From NCBI GenBank assembly GCA_021802965.1, contig JAJZQZ010000007.1, positions 3,224 to 35,449 on the forward strand: a stretch of DNA of 32,226 nucleotides. Reading direction: 5' to 3'. The DNA is from Actinomycetes bacterium. Its GTDB lineage: Bacteria > Actinomycetota > Thermoleophilia > RBG-16-64-13. The translations under genes and the position numbers were made by a program. Positions within the stretch are counted from its first letter, which is position 1. Each line of letters begins with the position of its first letter. The notes beneath the pieces were generated by a model, which worked only from the letters and a program-made list of their open reading frames with translations, had not been told where the DNA came from and ran no database searches. Shown in pieces: positions 8,026-15,743 of this stretch.

Positions 8026-8463
8026 GTGTCGGCCGAACAGAGTCTCTATGACCGACTCGGCGGGGTGTTCGCCATCGCCGCAGTGGTCGACTATTTCAGT
8101 GATAGGATCCTCGAGAACCCGATAGCGGGCAAAGCCTCGCCCAATCCTCAGCTGAGAGAATGGTCGAACAACCAGCTGGGGAGATTGCCCGGACTCAAGT
8201 TCATGCGGACCCTGTGGGTTTGCGCCGCAGCCGGCGGACCCCAACAGTACGTGGCCACGAAGCCCGGAGAGACCCTTATGGGCCTCGAGAATGCCCATCG
8301 TGATCTCCGCATCTCCTCGGACGAGTTCGACGCCGTGGCGGGAGTACTTGAAGAGAGCCTCGATCATTTCGGTGTGCCCGAGCGAGAGAAGGGCGAGGTC
8401 CTGGGTGCTTTCGCGGCCCACAAAGAGGAAGTGATCACCGGTTCCAAGAGCGCGGCGGCCTGA
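8026..8463 (+). CDS. Truncated hemoglobin, group 1 type
   Basis: The 145-residue protein opens with SLYDRLGGVFAIAAVVDYF, the group 1 truncated hemoglobin start. AAAGGPQQY is the conserved E-helix end, and ENAHRDLRIS holds the probable proximal haem His. DEFDAVAGVLEESLDHFGVP completes the fold. Such proteins bind oxygen or detoxify nitric oxide in the cytoplasm. There is an insertion of about six residues between GGPQQY and the proximal His compared with the usual spacing. By alignment from memory the B10 Tyr of the DFY motif is Ser here (DYFS), which would alter the distal pocket. I chose GTG 8026 because GAAGGGAG lies just upstream; ATG 8008 is the alternative. The gene is monocistronic and convergent with the substrate-binding protein gene. 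Confidence 0.85.
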   Translation: MSAEQSLYDRLGGVFAIAAVVDYFSDRILENPIAGKASPNPQLREWSNNQLGRLPGLKFMRTLWVCAAAGGPQQYVATKPGETLMGLENAHRDLRISSDEFDAVAGVLEESLDHFGVPEREKGEVLGAFAAHKEEVITGSKSAAA

Positions 8464-8664
8464 ATCGGGTCCACCGGCCGCTCACGTCGACACTGTCCGG
8501 GCCCGCGAGGTCAACGCATCGGACAACCGGCGCCAGCTGACCCACCAGATTAGCGCGAACCAGCAGCCTGAACTGTTCCAGTGCGCCCCCGGCGGCACTT
8601 TGCTCCAGTAGTAGGCCACGACTTGGCCGGAGGTGAGGTACTCGGGGGCAGCGCGTAGAGCGCC

Positions 8665-8691
8665 AGGGCCGGGGGTGGTCCCCCCGGCCCT
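8665..8691. terminator. Strong hairpin between convergent genes
   Basis: The arms AGGGCCGGGGG and CCCCCGGCCCT form a perfect 11-bp G+C-rich stem around a 5-base loop. It lies between the hemoglobin stop (8463) and the substrate-binding protein stop (8751), 60 bases beyond the latter. There is no T-tract on either strand, so it is a terminator-like structure rather than a textbook intrinsic terminator. It could serve both directions. Confidence 0.6.
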
Positions 8692-8750
8692 ACCTGATGC
8701 ACGTATGATGAGGCGCCCGGAGTCGGAGGGCGGCCCGGATTTGGACAAAC

Positions 8751-10145
8751 CTACGTGATCGGCTGCAGCTTGGCCTGGGGCGTGACGTTCCGGTCGTTCA
8801 CGTTCTCGATGATCACCCAGTCGAGCGGGAAAGCGCCCGTTCCTTTGACCCACTGACCGCCCAGGATCGGGGTAGCCACGACATTGGCCACCGGACCGGT
8901 GCCCCAGGCCACCTTCCCCAACATGGTGTCGACCGAGAGGGTGGGCATGACGCCCGCGACGGCCGCCTTGTCTTTCGGGTTGCCGCTGGCCTTGAGCGCG
9001 GCGATGCCTACCTCGACCAGGGACGCGCTGTTCCCAAGCATCTGATACGGCCATTTGCCTCCGGTCGATGACGTCCAGTCATCACCTAGCTCCTTAGGCG
9101 TCATCCCGGTGAGCTTCCAGTCATACGGGAACGCGGGCGACCAGGCCAACGCGCCGGAGACGTTGTAGGCGAGGGGCCCCAGGGCTTCCATTTCGGATTC
9201 CAGAGACGCGGCCTTTTGTATCTGGCAGATCTTCGGTGTGAATCCCTGCTGCCGCATCTGCCGCCAGAACACGGCGAAGTCGGGGGGAAGCGGGAAGCCC
9301 TGCAAGATCTCACATCCCTCGCTCTTGAACTTCGCGATCTGCGTGGAGTAGTCGTTGCTGCCGTTCTCGTAGGCGCCGGGATCGACGACCGTATACCCGG
9401 CCTTGGTGAAGGCGGGGGTCATCGCCGCCCGGATGGCGTTGCCGTCGGCGTCGTTGGGCCACATCACGCCGACCTTCTTGTTCGTCTCGATCTGAGGCCA
9501 TGAGGACAGGAATGAGTCGATGAACTGTTGCGTGCCGAACGAGAACAGATACGTCCATTTGAACGGCGACGGTTGGCCTGGCTTGGCTCCACGCCCGAAG
9601 TACCAGGCTTCCCAAGGACACATCGCGGAGATGCAGGGGATCCCGGCCGCCTCGCACGCATCGGAGACGGGATTGATGGTCTCGGGCGTAGAGGTGGTGA
9701 GCATCAGGTCGATCTTGTCGCTGTTGATGAGCTCTTGCGCCACCTCGGCGCCACGGGCTGGGTTGGTCTGCCCGTCCTTCGCTATGAACTCGACGGAGTA
9801 TGTCTTGCCGCCTACCTCGAGCCCCGAAGCGAGGGCCTTGCGGGTCAGGTCGAGGATGTAGGGATCGACTTCGCCGAAGGTCGACGCCGGTCCCGTCAGC
9901 GGGCTGACCCAGCCGATCTTGATGGCGCCCGCCGGGGTGGCGAGCGTCGTGCCCGTCTCGGCCGCCGCGGTGGTAGCCGTGGTGCCGGCCGTGGTGCCGG
10001 GCGCCCCCGTCGTGGTCGTCTCGGAGCCCCCGCATGCGGCCACCAGGCCCGGCAGCATGAGCACGCCCGCCCCCGCCCCTGCCCGCTTCAGCAGCTCCCT
10101 TCGAGTGAGATGGTGTCCCAGAAGGCGGTCTACTTCGTCAGCCAT
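8751..10145 (-). CDS. Branched-chain-amino-acid-type ABC substrate-binding lipoprotein (Tat signal)
   Basis: The 464-residue protein starts with a twin-arginine signal (LTRRELLKRAG, residues 13-23) and a lipobox LVAAC with Cys38. A Thr/Ala/Gly linker follows, then a periplasmic-binding-protein type 1 fold (IKIGWVSPLTGPAS at about residue 75; KDGQTNPARGAEVAQELI later). It should be exported folded and lipid-anchored, delivering a small molecule (amino acid, amide or aromatic acid) to a LIV-type ABC transporter. No permease or ATPase genes are adjacent, so it is an orphan. I chose ATG 10145, preceded by AAAGGGGG, over the in-frame GTG at 10163. A promoter and palindromes lie directly upstream. 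An acid-uptake role linked to the acyl-CoA ligase operon is possible but unproven. Confidence 0.88.
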   Translation of the reverse strand: MADEVDRLLGHHLTRRELLKRAGAGAGVLMLPGLVAACGGSETTTTGAPGTTAGTTATTAAAETGTTLATPAGAIKIGWVSPLTGPASTFGEVDPYILDLTRKALASGLEVGGKTYSVEFIAKDGQTNPARGAEVAQELINSDKIDLMLTTSTPETINPVSDACEAAGIPCISAMCPWEAWYFGRGAKPGQPSPFKWTYLFSFGTQQFIDSFLSSWPQIETNKKVGVMWPNDADGNAIRAAMTPAFTKAGYTVVDPGAYENGSNDYSTQIAKFKSEGCEILQGFPLPPDFAVFWRQMRQQGFTPKICQIQKAASLESEMEALGPLAYNVSGALAWSPAFPYDWKLTGMTPKELGDDWTSSTGGKWPYQMLGNSASLVEVGIAALKASGNPKDKAAVAGVMPTLSVDTMLGKVAWGTGPVANVVATPILGGQWVKGTGAFPLDWVIIENVNDRNVTPQAKLQPIT

Positions 10146-10160
10146 CGTACCCCCTTTGGC

Positions 10161-10185
10161 CACTATTCTATAGTGTCTGGACTAT
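10161..10185. promoter_or_regulatory. Overlapping palindromes at the substrate-binding protein promoter
   Basis: CACTATTCTATAGTG (10161-10175) is a perfect inverted repeat with a 3-base centre, and ATAGT (10170-10174) also pairs with ACTAT (10181-10185) across 6 bases. The elements cover the predicted -10 and start-site region of the minus-strand promoter, just upstream of the ribosome site. This is where a repressor would act. The regulator is not in the window. Confidence 0.5.
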
Positions 10186-10210
10186 GGCACCGGTGTTGCT
10201 GCTTTGTCAA
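10181..10210 (-). promoter_or_regulatory. Sigma-70-like promoter of the substrate-binding protein gene
   Basis: On the minus strand, TTGACA (10205-10210) is a consensus -35 box. CATAGT (10181-10186) is a four-of-six -10 box at 18-base spacing. Transcription would start near 10174, about 30 bases before the ATG. Confidence 0.5.
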
Positions 10211-10493
10211 GGAATATCTCCAGTATTCTATGTATGTATTATGTCTACATCTGACGTGAGGCTATATTTACTAATCATACCGGGAGAAAGAACATCGATC
10301 TGCCGGAAAGTACTATCTGCTCGATAGTGGATGTTGAATGTAGAAGGCCTCGAGGGAGTCGCGACGGCGGGCTTACGACGAGCCGACGTTTTGCCTAAGG
10401 CGAGCCTATGGAGAGCCCGCGCAGGTTACGCTCGTGTCGATCCACGGGTAGGGTGTTGCCCGAGCCCCGCACGATGCCGGCGAAAGGCGGATC
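10211..10493. other. A+T-rich divergent intergenic region and antiporter leader
   Basis: The first 120 bases are unusually A+T-rich for this window and lie between divergent genes. The rest forms a leader of roughly 160 bases before the antiporter. I looked for a riboswitch of the kinds found before ion transporters and could not match one. A palindrome at 10312-10328 is listed separately. No gene is supported here. Confidence 0.4.
10312..10328. promoter_or_regulatory. ACTATC/GATAGT palindrome
   Basis: ACTATCTGCTCGATAGT is a perfect 6-bp inverted repeat with a 5-base centre. It uses the same ACTAT/ATAGT half-site as the palindromes at 10161-10185, 130 bases away. It may be a second operator for the same regulator, acting on the divergent antiporter gene or through looping. 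This is inference. Confidence 0.4.
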
Positions 10494-10547
10494 CTGACCG
10501 AGTCCATCCTCACCGACGTTCTGATCGCCCTCGCCGCGGCCGTCGCC

Positions 10548-12224
10548 GTGTCCCTTCTCTTCGGCCGGCTCCGTCTGCCCTACCTTGTGGGCCTGTTCAT
10601 GGCCGGAGCTTTGGTGGGTCCGAACGGCCTGGGCTTGATCCGCGCCACGGACCAGGTGGAACTTCTTGCCGAAGCCGGCGTCGTGTTCCTGCTCTTCTCG
10701 CTCGGCCTGGAGTTCTCGTCGGAGAGGCTCAAAGGCTTGTGGAGGGCCCTCGCGATCGCGGGGCCCATTCAAGTGCTCGCCACCGTCGGCGTCGTCTTTC
10801 TCGGAGCCCTTGTTTTCGGCCGTCCCTTGTCCCAAGCCGTCCTACTCGGAATGCTGGTCGCGCTGAGCAGCACGGCCGTCGTCTTGCGCGTGCTTCAGGA
10901 GCGCGCCCAAACCGAGACGCCCCAAGGTCAGAGTGTTCTCGGAATCCTCGTGTTCCAGGACCTTGCTGTGGTCCCCATGATCCTGGCCGTACCGCTGCTT
11001 GCCGGAAGCCGACCCACCATCACAGCCGACGTCGCCTTGGCCGTCGTTTTGGGAGTGGCGACGGCGTTTCTACTGGTTGTGGCCGCCCGCTGGGTCGTGC
11101 CCCGCCTTCTTCTCGAACTGACTCGCACCCAGGACCAGGACGCGTTCCTGGTGGGGGTCGTGGTCGTCTGCCTGGGGGCGGCGGCGTTGTCGGCGCGCGC
11201 GGGCTTGTCCCTGGCGCTCGGCGCGTTTCTCGCCGGCCTCCTGATCGCCGAGTCGGACTTCGGGTACCAGGCCCTTGGGCATGTGCTTCCTCTGAGGAAT
11301 CTCCTCATGAGCTTCTTCTTCGTCTCGGTCGGCATGCTTCTCGACGTGAGGCTTCTCGTCCAGAATTGGTGGCTCGTGCTTCTCGCCCTGGTCGCTGTGT
11401 TCATCGTGAAGGCCGTCACGGGCACGGTCGCCGTCTTGGCGCTTCGCTACCCGCTGCGCATGGCCCTGATCGCGGGGTTCACCCTGTGCCAGGTGGGGGA
11501 GTTCTCCTTCGTTCTGGCTGCGACGGCCGGCCGATACGAGCTTCTGCCTCGGAACCTCGAGCAGGGGTTCTTGGCGGTCACCGTCGTCACCATGGCCGTC
11601 ACACCGTTGATCGCGGCCAAAGCCGACTCGTTCGCAGGGTCGGTCTGCCGGCTGCTCCCCAGGCGCGCGTGGGGGTTATGGGTGGAACTCCCCACGGAAC
11701 CCGATGCCGCCCCCGCCGACCACCTTCTCATCGTCGGCTATGGCTTGAACGGGCGCAATCTTGCGGTGGCCGCGTGCGAGGCGGGCATTCCCTACGCGAT
11801 CGTCGAACTGAACCCGCACACGGTCCGTGTCGAATCGGGCAAGGGGCAACCCATGCACTACGGCGACGCGACGAACAGCGCGGTCGTCGAGCATGCCGGC
11901 GCCCGCACAGCCCGAGCGGCGGCCATCGTGATCAACGATCCGGCAGCCACCCGACGGATCGTCGCTCTGCTGCGGAGCCTCAATCCTGGCCTCTACATCG
12001 TCGCCCGCACCCGGTTCGTCACCGAAGTCGAGCCCCTTTCGCGTCTGGGGGCGAGCGAAGTGGTGCCCGAAGAGTACGAGACATCGCTGGAGATGCTGTC
12101 ACTCACGCTTCGTTCGTTCACCGTCCCGGAGGAGGCGGTCCGGTCGGTGCTCGCCCGTGTACGTGCCGACCAATACCGCCTGCTGCGATCGTCATTCTCG
12201 GAAAGAGAGGACACAGTCCCGTGA
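10548..12224 (+). CDS. CPA2-family cation:proton antiporter with TrkA-N domain (KefB-like)
   Basis: The first 370 residues hold about a dozen membrane helices of the Na+/H+ exchanger fold, including VFLLFSLGLEFS and the family motif LVFQDLAVVPMIL. They are followed by a cytoplasmic RCK/TrkA-N domain starting at about residue 391 (LLIVGYGLNGRN, then VELNP with an acidic residue for NAD binding). It probably exports K+ or Na+ in exchange for protons under nucleotide control. GTG 10548 is the first conventional start, but it cuts into the first helix. The frame is open upstream to a stop at 10449. A CTG at 10494, preceded by AAAGGCGG, would give MTESILTDVLIALAAAVAV, a complete first helix typical of the family. 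I think the CTG is the likelier true start. The gene stands alone, divergent from the substrate-binding protein gene. Confidence 0.9.
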   Translation: MSLLFGRLRLPYLVGLFMAGALVGPNGLGLIRATDQVELLAEAGVVFLLFSLGLEFSSERLKGLWRALAIAGPIQVLATVGVVFLGALVFGRPLSQAVLLGMLVALSSTAVVLRVLQERAQTETPQGQSVLGILVFQDLAVVPMILAVPLLAGSRPTITADVALAVVLGVATAFLLVVAARWVVPRLLLELTRTQDQDAFLVGVVVVCLGAAALSARAGLSLALGAFLAGLLIAESDFGYQALGHVLPLRNLLMSFFFVSVGMLLDVRLLVQNWWLVLLALVAVFIVKAVTGTVAVLALRYPLRMALIAGFTLCQVGEFSFVLAATAGRYELLPRNLEQGFLAVTVVTMAVTPLIAAKADSFAGSVCRLLPRRAWGLWVELPTEPDAAPADHLLIVGYGLNGRNLAVAACEAGIPYAIVELNPHTVRVESGKGQPMHYGDATNSAVVEHAGARTARAAAIVINDPAATRRIVALLRSLNPGLYIVARTRFVTEVEPLSRLGASEVVPEEYETSLEMLSLTLRSFTVPEEAVRSVLARVRADQYRLLRSSFSEREDTVP

Positions 12225-12282
12225 ATCCGTACTTCATGATCGGCGTCCTCGCTCGCCGTCGCGGCATGCGCGTCTGCCCGCC

Positions 12283-12574
12283 CTACATCTCCCGGAGTTC
12301 CTCGAGGACGGCCGCGACCGTCGCCGATGGGAGGCCGAGTCCCTGGATCTGCACGCTCACGTCGTCCCGTCAGGTAGCAGACTAAGACGAGCGCTGCCAC
12401 AAGAAAGGCCTCGACGATCAGGATGAGCGGCAAGCTGTGCAGTAAGAGGGCCGCGCAGACGACGCCTATGACGAACAAGGCGATGACCACCCAGCCTTGC
12501 CACGAGCTCGGCGACCATCCCCAGCCGAACACGCGGCGGGGACCGAACCACGGTCGATTCACGAGCGGAGGCAT
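12283..12574 (-). pseudogene. Small two-helix membrane protein with a frameshift
   Basis: From ATG 12574, with AGGAAGGTG seven bases upstream, the frame encodes PWFGPRRVFGWGWSPSSWQG and then two hydrophobic helices (VVIALFVIGVVCAALLL and LILIVEAFLVAALVLVCYL). This is a style common to small uncharacterised membrane proteins. After about 12370 this frame becomes arginine-rich and runs antisense into the antiporter gene to 11993. The next frame instead gives LGLPSATVAAVLEELREM and stops at TAG 12283-12285, clear of the antiporter stop at 12224. A single extra base at about 12367-12372 would explain this. I read it as one gene of about 97 codons with a frameshift, either real or a sequencing error. 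Its function is unknown. Confidence 0.5.
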
Positions 12575-12964
12575 CCGCGTCACCTTCCTGGCGGGTTCTT
12601 TTCGTCTTGTGCACAAACAAGGGCTCATCCGAGTATAGAACGAACTTCTTGCGGTTCGCTAGGTACCGGACGACCGTCGCGCTGCTTGCCGGCAAGAAGG
12701 CCGATCTCCGCCTCGAGCGCGCCAGGGTGATGCTGTGCCGCTCGGCCAGAATGTCGCAAATTGCGTAGGTTTCGTCGGCCCGGCCATTCTTCTCTGTAAT
12801 AACCGGCTCCGCCGTGACATTAACAGGGTAGAAGGATGAGCTACGCGTGCCTTTAGGCGGTGATGGGTGTCCTCATGGGTCACTGCATTGGGGAGGGAGG
12901 TCCAGACCGGAGGTCGATGCACGGGAACCCGGAGCCGCGTCGAGTGCACTTCCAAGGAGATGCC
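12575..12964. other. Intergenic stretch, no supported gene
   Basis: This lies between the divergent small membrane protein and the four-helix protein. Its first half is less G+C-rich than the surroundings. On the minus strand, about 12850-12600 encodes a protein-like frame (ADETYAICDILAERHSI and ATVVRYLANRKKFVLYSDE), but it has no usable start codon near its beginning and then degenerates, so it may be gene debris. I see no clear promoter or terminator. Confidence 0.35.
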
Positions 12965-13351
12965 GTGGACAAGAGGAGACGGTTGGCGCTGGCGGTGGCG
13001 GGACTCGCCGGCCTGGGGGCCTGGTACGCGTATTGGTGGATCGTCGACGCACGCCTGGTCCATCGACTCCGCATTCAGGAAGGGGTCATCTTCGGTCCCA
13101 CGGGGCTTTGGGCAGGACTCCGATTCGGCCTGCCGGTGATCGCCGTTGTCCTCGCGAGTATCGTACTTCTTCAGGCTATCCGGGACCGGCCGGCGCGAGG
13201 GTGGTCTTTGGCTGTCCTTGCCGTCCTCCTCGGGCCGCTCGCCGTGGCTCGGGGACTGCCACTTCGATGGGTGTACCTTCCCTACTACCTGTTCGCGGCT
13301 CTCTACCTCGTGCTGGCCGCGTCGAACTGGGGCCGGGAGGTGAGAAGGTAG
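12965..13351 (+). CDS. Four-helix membrane protein, unknown function
   Basis: The 128-residue protein has a positive N-terminus (MDKRRR) and about four membrane helices, at residues 7-27, 48-70, 78-94 and 98-120, ending in a charged tail (GREVRR). I do not recognise the family; it resembles small unannotated integral membrane proteins. I chose GTG 12965 because AAGGAGA lies five bases upstream. The frame is open back to 12860, but that extension is polar, lacks a good ribosome site and would hide the typical cytoplasmic start. The propeller/SLH gene starts 43 bases downstream, so the two may be co-transcribed. Confidence 0.6.
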   Translation: MDKRRRLALAVAGLAGLGAWYAYWWIVDARLVHRLRIQEGVIFGPTGLWAGLRFGLPVIAVVLASIVLLQAIRDRPARGWSLAVLAVLLGPLAVARGLPLRWVYLPYYLFAALYLVLAASNWGREVRR

Positions 13352-13394
13352 GCTGACGGCACGCGCAGCGCAGCATCGCAAGAGGAGGTCTCAG

Positions 13395-15224
13395 GTGAGG
13401 CACGCCAGGAAACTCGAGTCGTTGGCGGCCATCGTCTTTGCCGCCGCGGCGGCGGTCCTGCTGTTCGCGGGACCCGCTGTCGCCGAGATCGACGTGGCCG
13501 GCTGGCATTTCACCGACCTGTCGACCGCGCAGATCCCGATCACGTTCAGGCTCGCGTTCGACGACCAGCGCATCGCGTGGACGAAGGGGGACGGTGGCCA
13601 GACCGACGTGTACGTCAAGGATATTGCCACGGGCGCCAGCACTCGGATCACCGACACTCCCGAGTCGGAGGACTCGGTCGCTCTGGATGGGGATCGCCTC
13701 GCATGGATCGCTCGTCCCACTTTGGACTTCGCGGTGCCCGGGGAGGTGAGGCTGCACGACCTCAGCACGCACGAGACACGCGTGCTCGGCTCGGGGCGGG
13801 TCGCGTCGGAGACCGGCCTTCAGATACTCGGCGACCACGTCGCCTGGGCGATGTACGAGCAAGGCGCAGGAGGGCTGGGAGGCGCGCGACTGACCCTCTT
13901 CGTGTACACGATCAGCACCGGCGCCACGGCGAAGGTCACTGAGGAGCTCTCCAACGAAGGGGGAGGTTCCGGCGGGGGCAGGTCCTTCGATCTGGGCAGC
14001 GATCACCTCGCGTTCGTGAAGGAGGCTCCCGCCGGCCAGGACGCCGAGGTGTGGCTGTACGACCTTGCCTCCGGCTCCTTTACCAACCTCGGGAGGTCGG
14101 CGGCCGATTCGCGTCACGTGAGCCTCGAAGGCGACGTAGTCACCTGGGCAGCGCCGGGCGAGCCGGCACATGGGGCTTCCTACGGAAGGTACAGCGTCTT
14201 CACGCATCGCATCTCCACCGGCCAGACTCGGGTGGTCGCCACGAGGGAAGGCCCCGAGCCCTATCCAAAGACCGACGGACGCTTCATCGTCTGGGACACC
14301 TACGACGGCGACCTGAGGAAGATCCAGGCCTACGACCTCCAGACGGAGCAAGTCATCGACGTCAGCCACAACCTCTTTCTCAACTTCACCCCCGAGGTCT
14401 CCGACGGCCTGGTGGTGTGGGAGCGTGGGGGAGAGCTCGACTCGGAGATCATGGCCCACGACCTCTTGAGCGGGCAGACCACGCAGCTCTCCACCAACCG
14501 GACCTGGGTCGACCAGGCCTCGCAGGTACACGGACGGACCGTGGTCTGGTGGAAGCACTGGTTCACGAACCAGCCAGGGCCGGAACCGCCGGATGAGTTC
14601 GCGGTCGCCCGAGCCCCGGTATCTTTCGCCGATCCCTTCGGCGACGTCGACGGCCATCACCGGTATCGCACCGCCATCATCGGCGCCGACGAGCAGGGCA
14701 TCGCCGGCGGGTACATCGTCGGAGGCGACCTTCTGTTCCGTCCGGAAGCGCCGCTTCTGCGTGCCCAGTTCGCCAAGATGGTCGTCGAAGCCTTCGACGT
14801 GCCCGTGACCGAAGACCTGGCCAACGCCTTCTCGGACCTCGGACCCGACGACCCCGGGAGCCTCTATCCCCACGAGTACGTGGCAGCCTTGAGCAGCCGG
14901 GGGATCATCAAGGGCGTGGGCGGCGGCAGGTTCGACCCGTACGTTCCCCTGACCCGGGCCCAGGCAGCGACGATCCTGGTGCGGGCGCTCGACCAGCTCT
15001 ACCCGGGGTTGCTCACCGACGCCCAAGGTCAGGCGCCCGGCGCGTACTATTGGGAGCCGCCCCACCTGGAGAATCTGCGGCGGGCCTACGGCAACGACCT
15101 GCTGGCCGGCACGGTCGATTGGATGCAACGCTGGGATGCGCGCGTCGTCTGCAGCCGGGGCGAGGCCGTGCAGCTCATATGGAATGCGCTTTCGCTGCTC
15201 CATGAGGAGGGGAGGCGGTCGTAA
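13395..15224 (+). CDS. Secreted seven-bladed propeller protein with C-terminal SLH repeats
   Basis: The 609-residue protein starts at a GTG with AGGAGG seven bases upstream. A signal peptide (hydrophobic core at about 12-27, ending AVAEID) is followed by seven similar repeats of about 50 residues, each with a Gly/Asp-x-x-Val-Ala-Trp strand (RIAWTKG, RLAWIAR, HVAWAMY, HLAFVKE, VVTWAAP, FIVWDTY, LVVWERG) and an aromatic strand ending in TG or similar. This is a TolB/PD40-type propeller. From about residue 410 there are SLH repeats: FADPFGDVDGHH, FSDLGPDDPGSLYPHEYV, then a final unit with WDARVVCSRGEAVQL. SLH domains hold proteins to wall-linked polymers, so it should be displayed on the cell surface. 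The propeller probably binds or senses a ligand; no enzyme motif was seen. Confidence 0.85.
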   Translation: MRHARKLESLAAIVFAAAAAVLLFAGPAVAEIDVAGWHFTDLSTAQIPITFRLAFDDQRIAWTKGDGGQTDVYVKDIATGASTRITDTPESEDSVALDGDRLAWIARPTLDFAVPGEVRLHDLSTHETRVLGSGRVASETGLQILGDHVAWAMYEQGAGGLGGARLTLFVYTISTGATAKVTEELSNEGGGSGGGRSFDLGSDHLAFVKEAPAGQDAEVWLYDLASGSFTNLGRSAADSRHVSLEGDVVTWAAPGEPAHGASYGRYSVFTHRISTGQTRVVATREGPEPYPKTDGRFIVWDTYDGDLRKIQAYDLQTEQVIDVSHNLFLNFTPEVSDGLVVWERGGELDSEIMAHDLLSGQTTQLSTNRTWVDQASQVHGRTVVWWKHWFTNQPGPEPPDEFAVARAPVSFADPFGDVDGHHRYRTAIIGADEQGIAGGYIVGGDLLFRPEAPLLRAQFAKMVVEAFDVPVTEDLANAFSDLGPDDPGSLYPHEYVAALSSRGIIKGVGGGRFDPYVPLTRAQAATILVRALDQLYPGLLTDAQGQAPGAYYWEPPHLENLRRAYGNDLLAGTVDWMQRWDARVVCSRGEAVQLIWNALSLLHEEGRRS

Positions 15225-15334
15225 GGGGCAGGCTCGCGTCGCCTCAAACAAAACACCCTCTTTACGAAACCGGTCGTCCCCGGAGAGAGGCGGGGGTATC
15301 ATCCGCCGCCTGGCAACCGGAAGGGGGTGAAGAC

Positions 15335-15595
15335 ATGGACGGTATCCTTGCTCCTTGGCACTGGGCGATCCTGATCGTCGTGATCCTGCTCGTCTTCGGG
15401 CCGAAGAAGCTGCCCGAGCTTGGGCATTCCCTCGGACGCGGTATCACCGAGTTCAAGAAGGGTCTCCACGATGTGCAGCAGGAGCTCACCACGGTCACGC
15501 CGGAGACGCCTGAGCCGGACGTGGCCACGCCGGGGATGGCAGCGGTAGGCGAAGCCGTCGCGGTGACCGAGGCGGAGTCGGCATCCAAGGAGTAG
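15335..15595 (+). CDS. tatA: Sec-independent translocase subunit TatA
   Basis: The 86-residue protein has the TatA/E layout: a short N-terminus, one membrane helix (WAILIVVILLVF, residues 10-21), the hinge FGPKKLPELG, and an amphipathic helix (GRGITEFKKGL), then an acidic, poorly conserved tail. TatA oligomerises in the cytoplasmic membrane to pass folded twin-arginine substrates. GGAAGGGGGTG precedes the ATG. No tatB or tatC is adjacent. A twin-arginine substrate is encoded in this window (8751-10145). The gene sits between two propeller protein genes, which themselves have Sec-type or anchor signals. Confidence 0.93.
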   Translation: MDGILAPWHWAILIVVILLVFGPKKLPELGHSLGRGITEFKKGLHDVQQELTTVTPETPEPDVATPGMAAVGEAVAVTEAESASKE

Positions 15596-15694
15596 GTCGG
15601 CACACAGCCTTTTCACGGTTCCGACGTCCTTCCCATGCGCTTAGGTCCTCCCGGGCAGCCGACACGCAATCGCGTTATCCTGTCTGTCGCAATC

Positions 15695-15713
15695 GAGCCT
15701 GCGCTCCAGGCTC
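15695..15713. other. Hairpin upstream of the anchored propeller gene
   Basis: GAGCCTG and CAGGCTC form a perfect 7-bp stem around a 5-base loop, 30 bases before the GTG at 15744. No T-tract follows. It could be a weak terminator for tatA or a leader structure; neither is shown. Confidence 0.3.
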
Positions 15714-15743
15714 AGGACCAGCCGCGCTGCGAAAGGGTGACTC

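Noticed and set aside
8482-9054. Minus-strand open frame across the end of the substrate-binding protein gene
   Set aside because: It is a shifted frame of that gene that also runs over the intergenic hairpin, and its composition is not protein-like.
10331-10493. Possible riboswitch in the antiporter leader
   Set aside because: I compared it with what I recall of the Mg2+, Mn2+ and c-di-AMP riboswitch consensus and found no convincing match. A covariance search (Rfam) would decide.
10331-12385. Long plus-strand open frame of about 684 codons over the antiporter
   Set aside because: It is Arg/Pro/Ser/Gly-rich with no fold features and lies over the antiporter frame, which has clear membrane helices and a TrkA-N domain. 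It is a GC-driven shadow.
13176-15302. Minus-strand open frame of about 708 codons over the propeller/SLH gene
   Set aside because: It is antisense to a gene with signal peptide, repeats and SLH units, and its composition is that of a mirror frame.
15285-15325. Resemblance to an S-box (SAM riboswitch) core before tatA
   Set aside because: AGAGAGGCGGGGG and TGGCAACC are suggestive, but the ribosome site and ATG follow at once, leaving no room for the remaining helices, and tatA is not a usual target.
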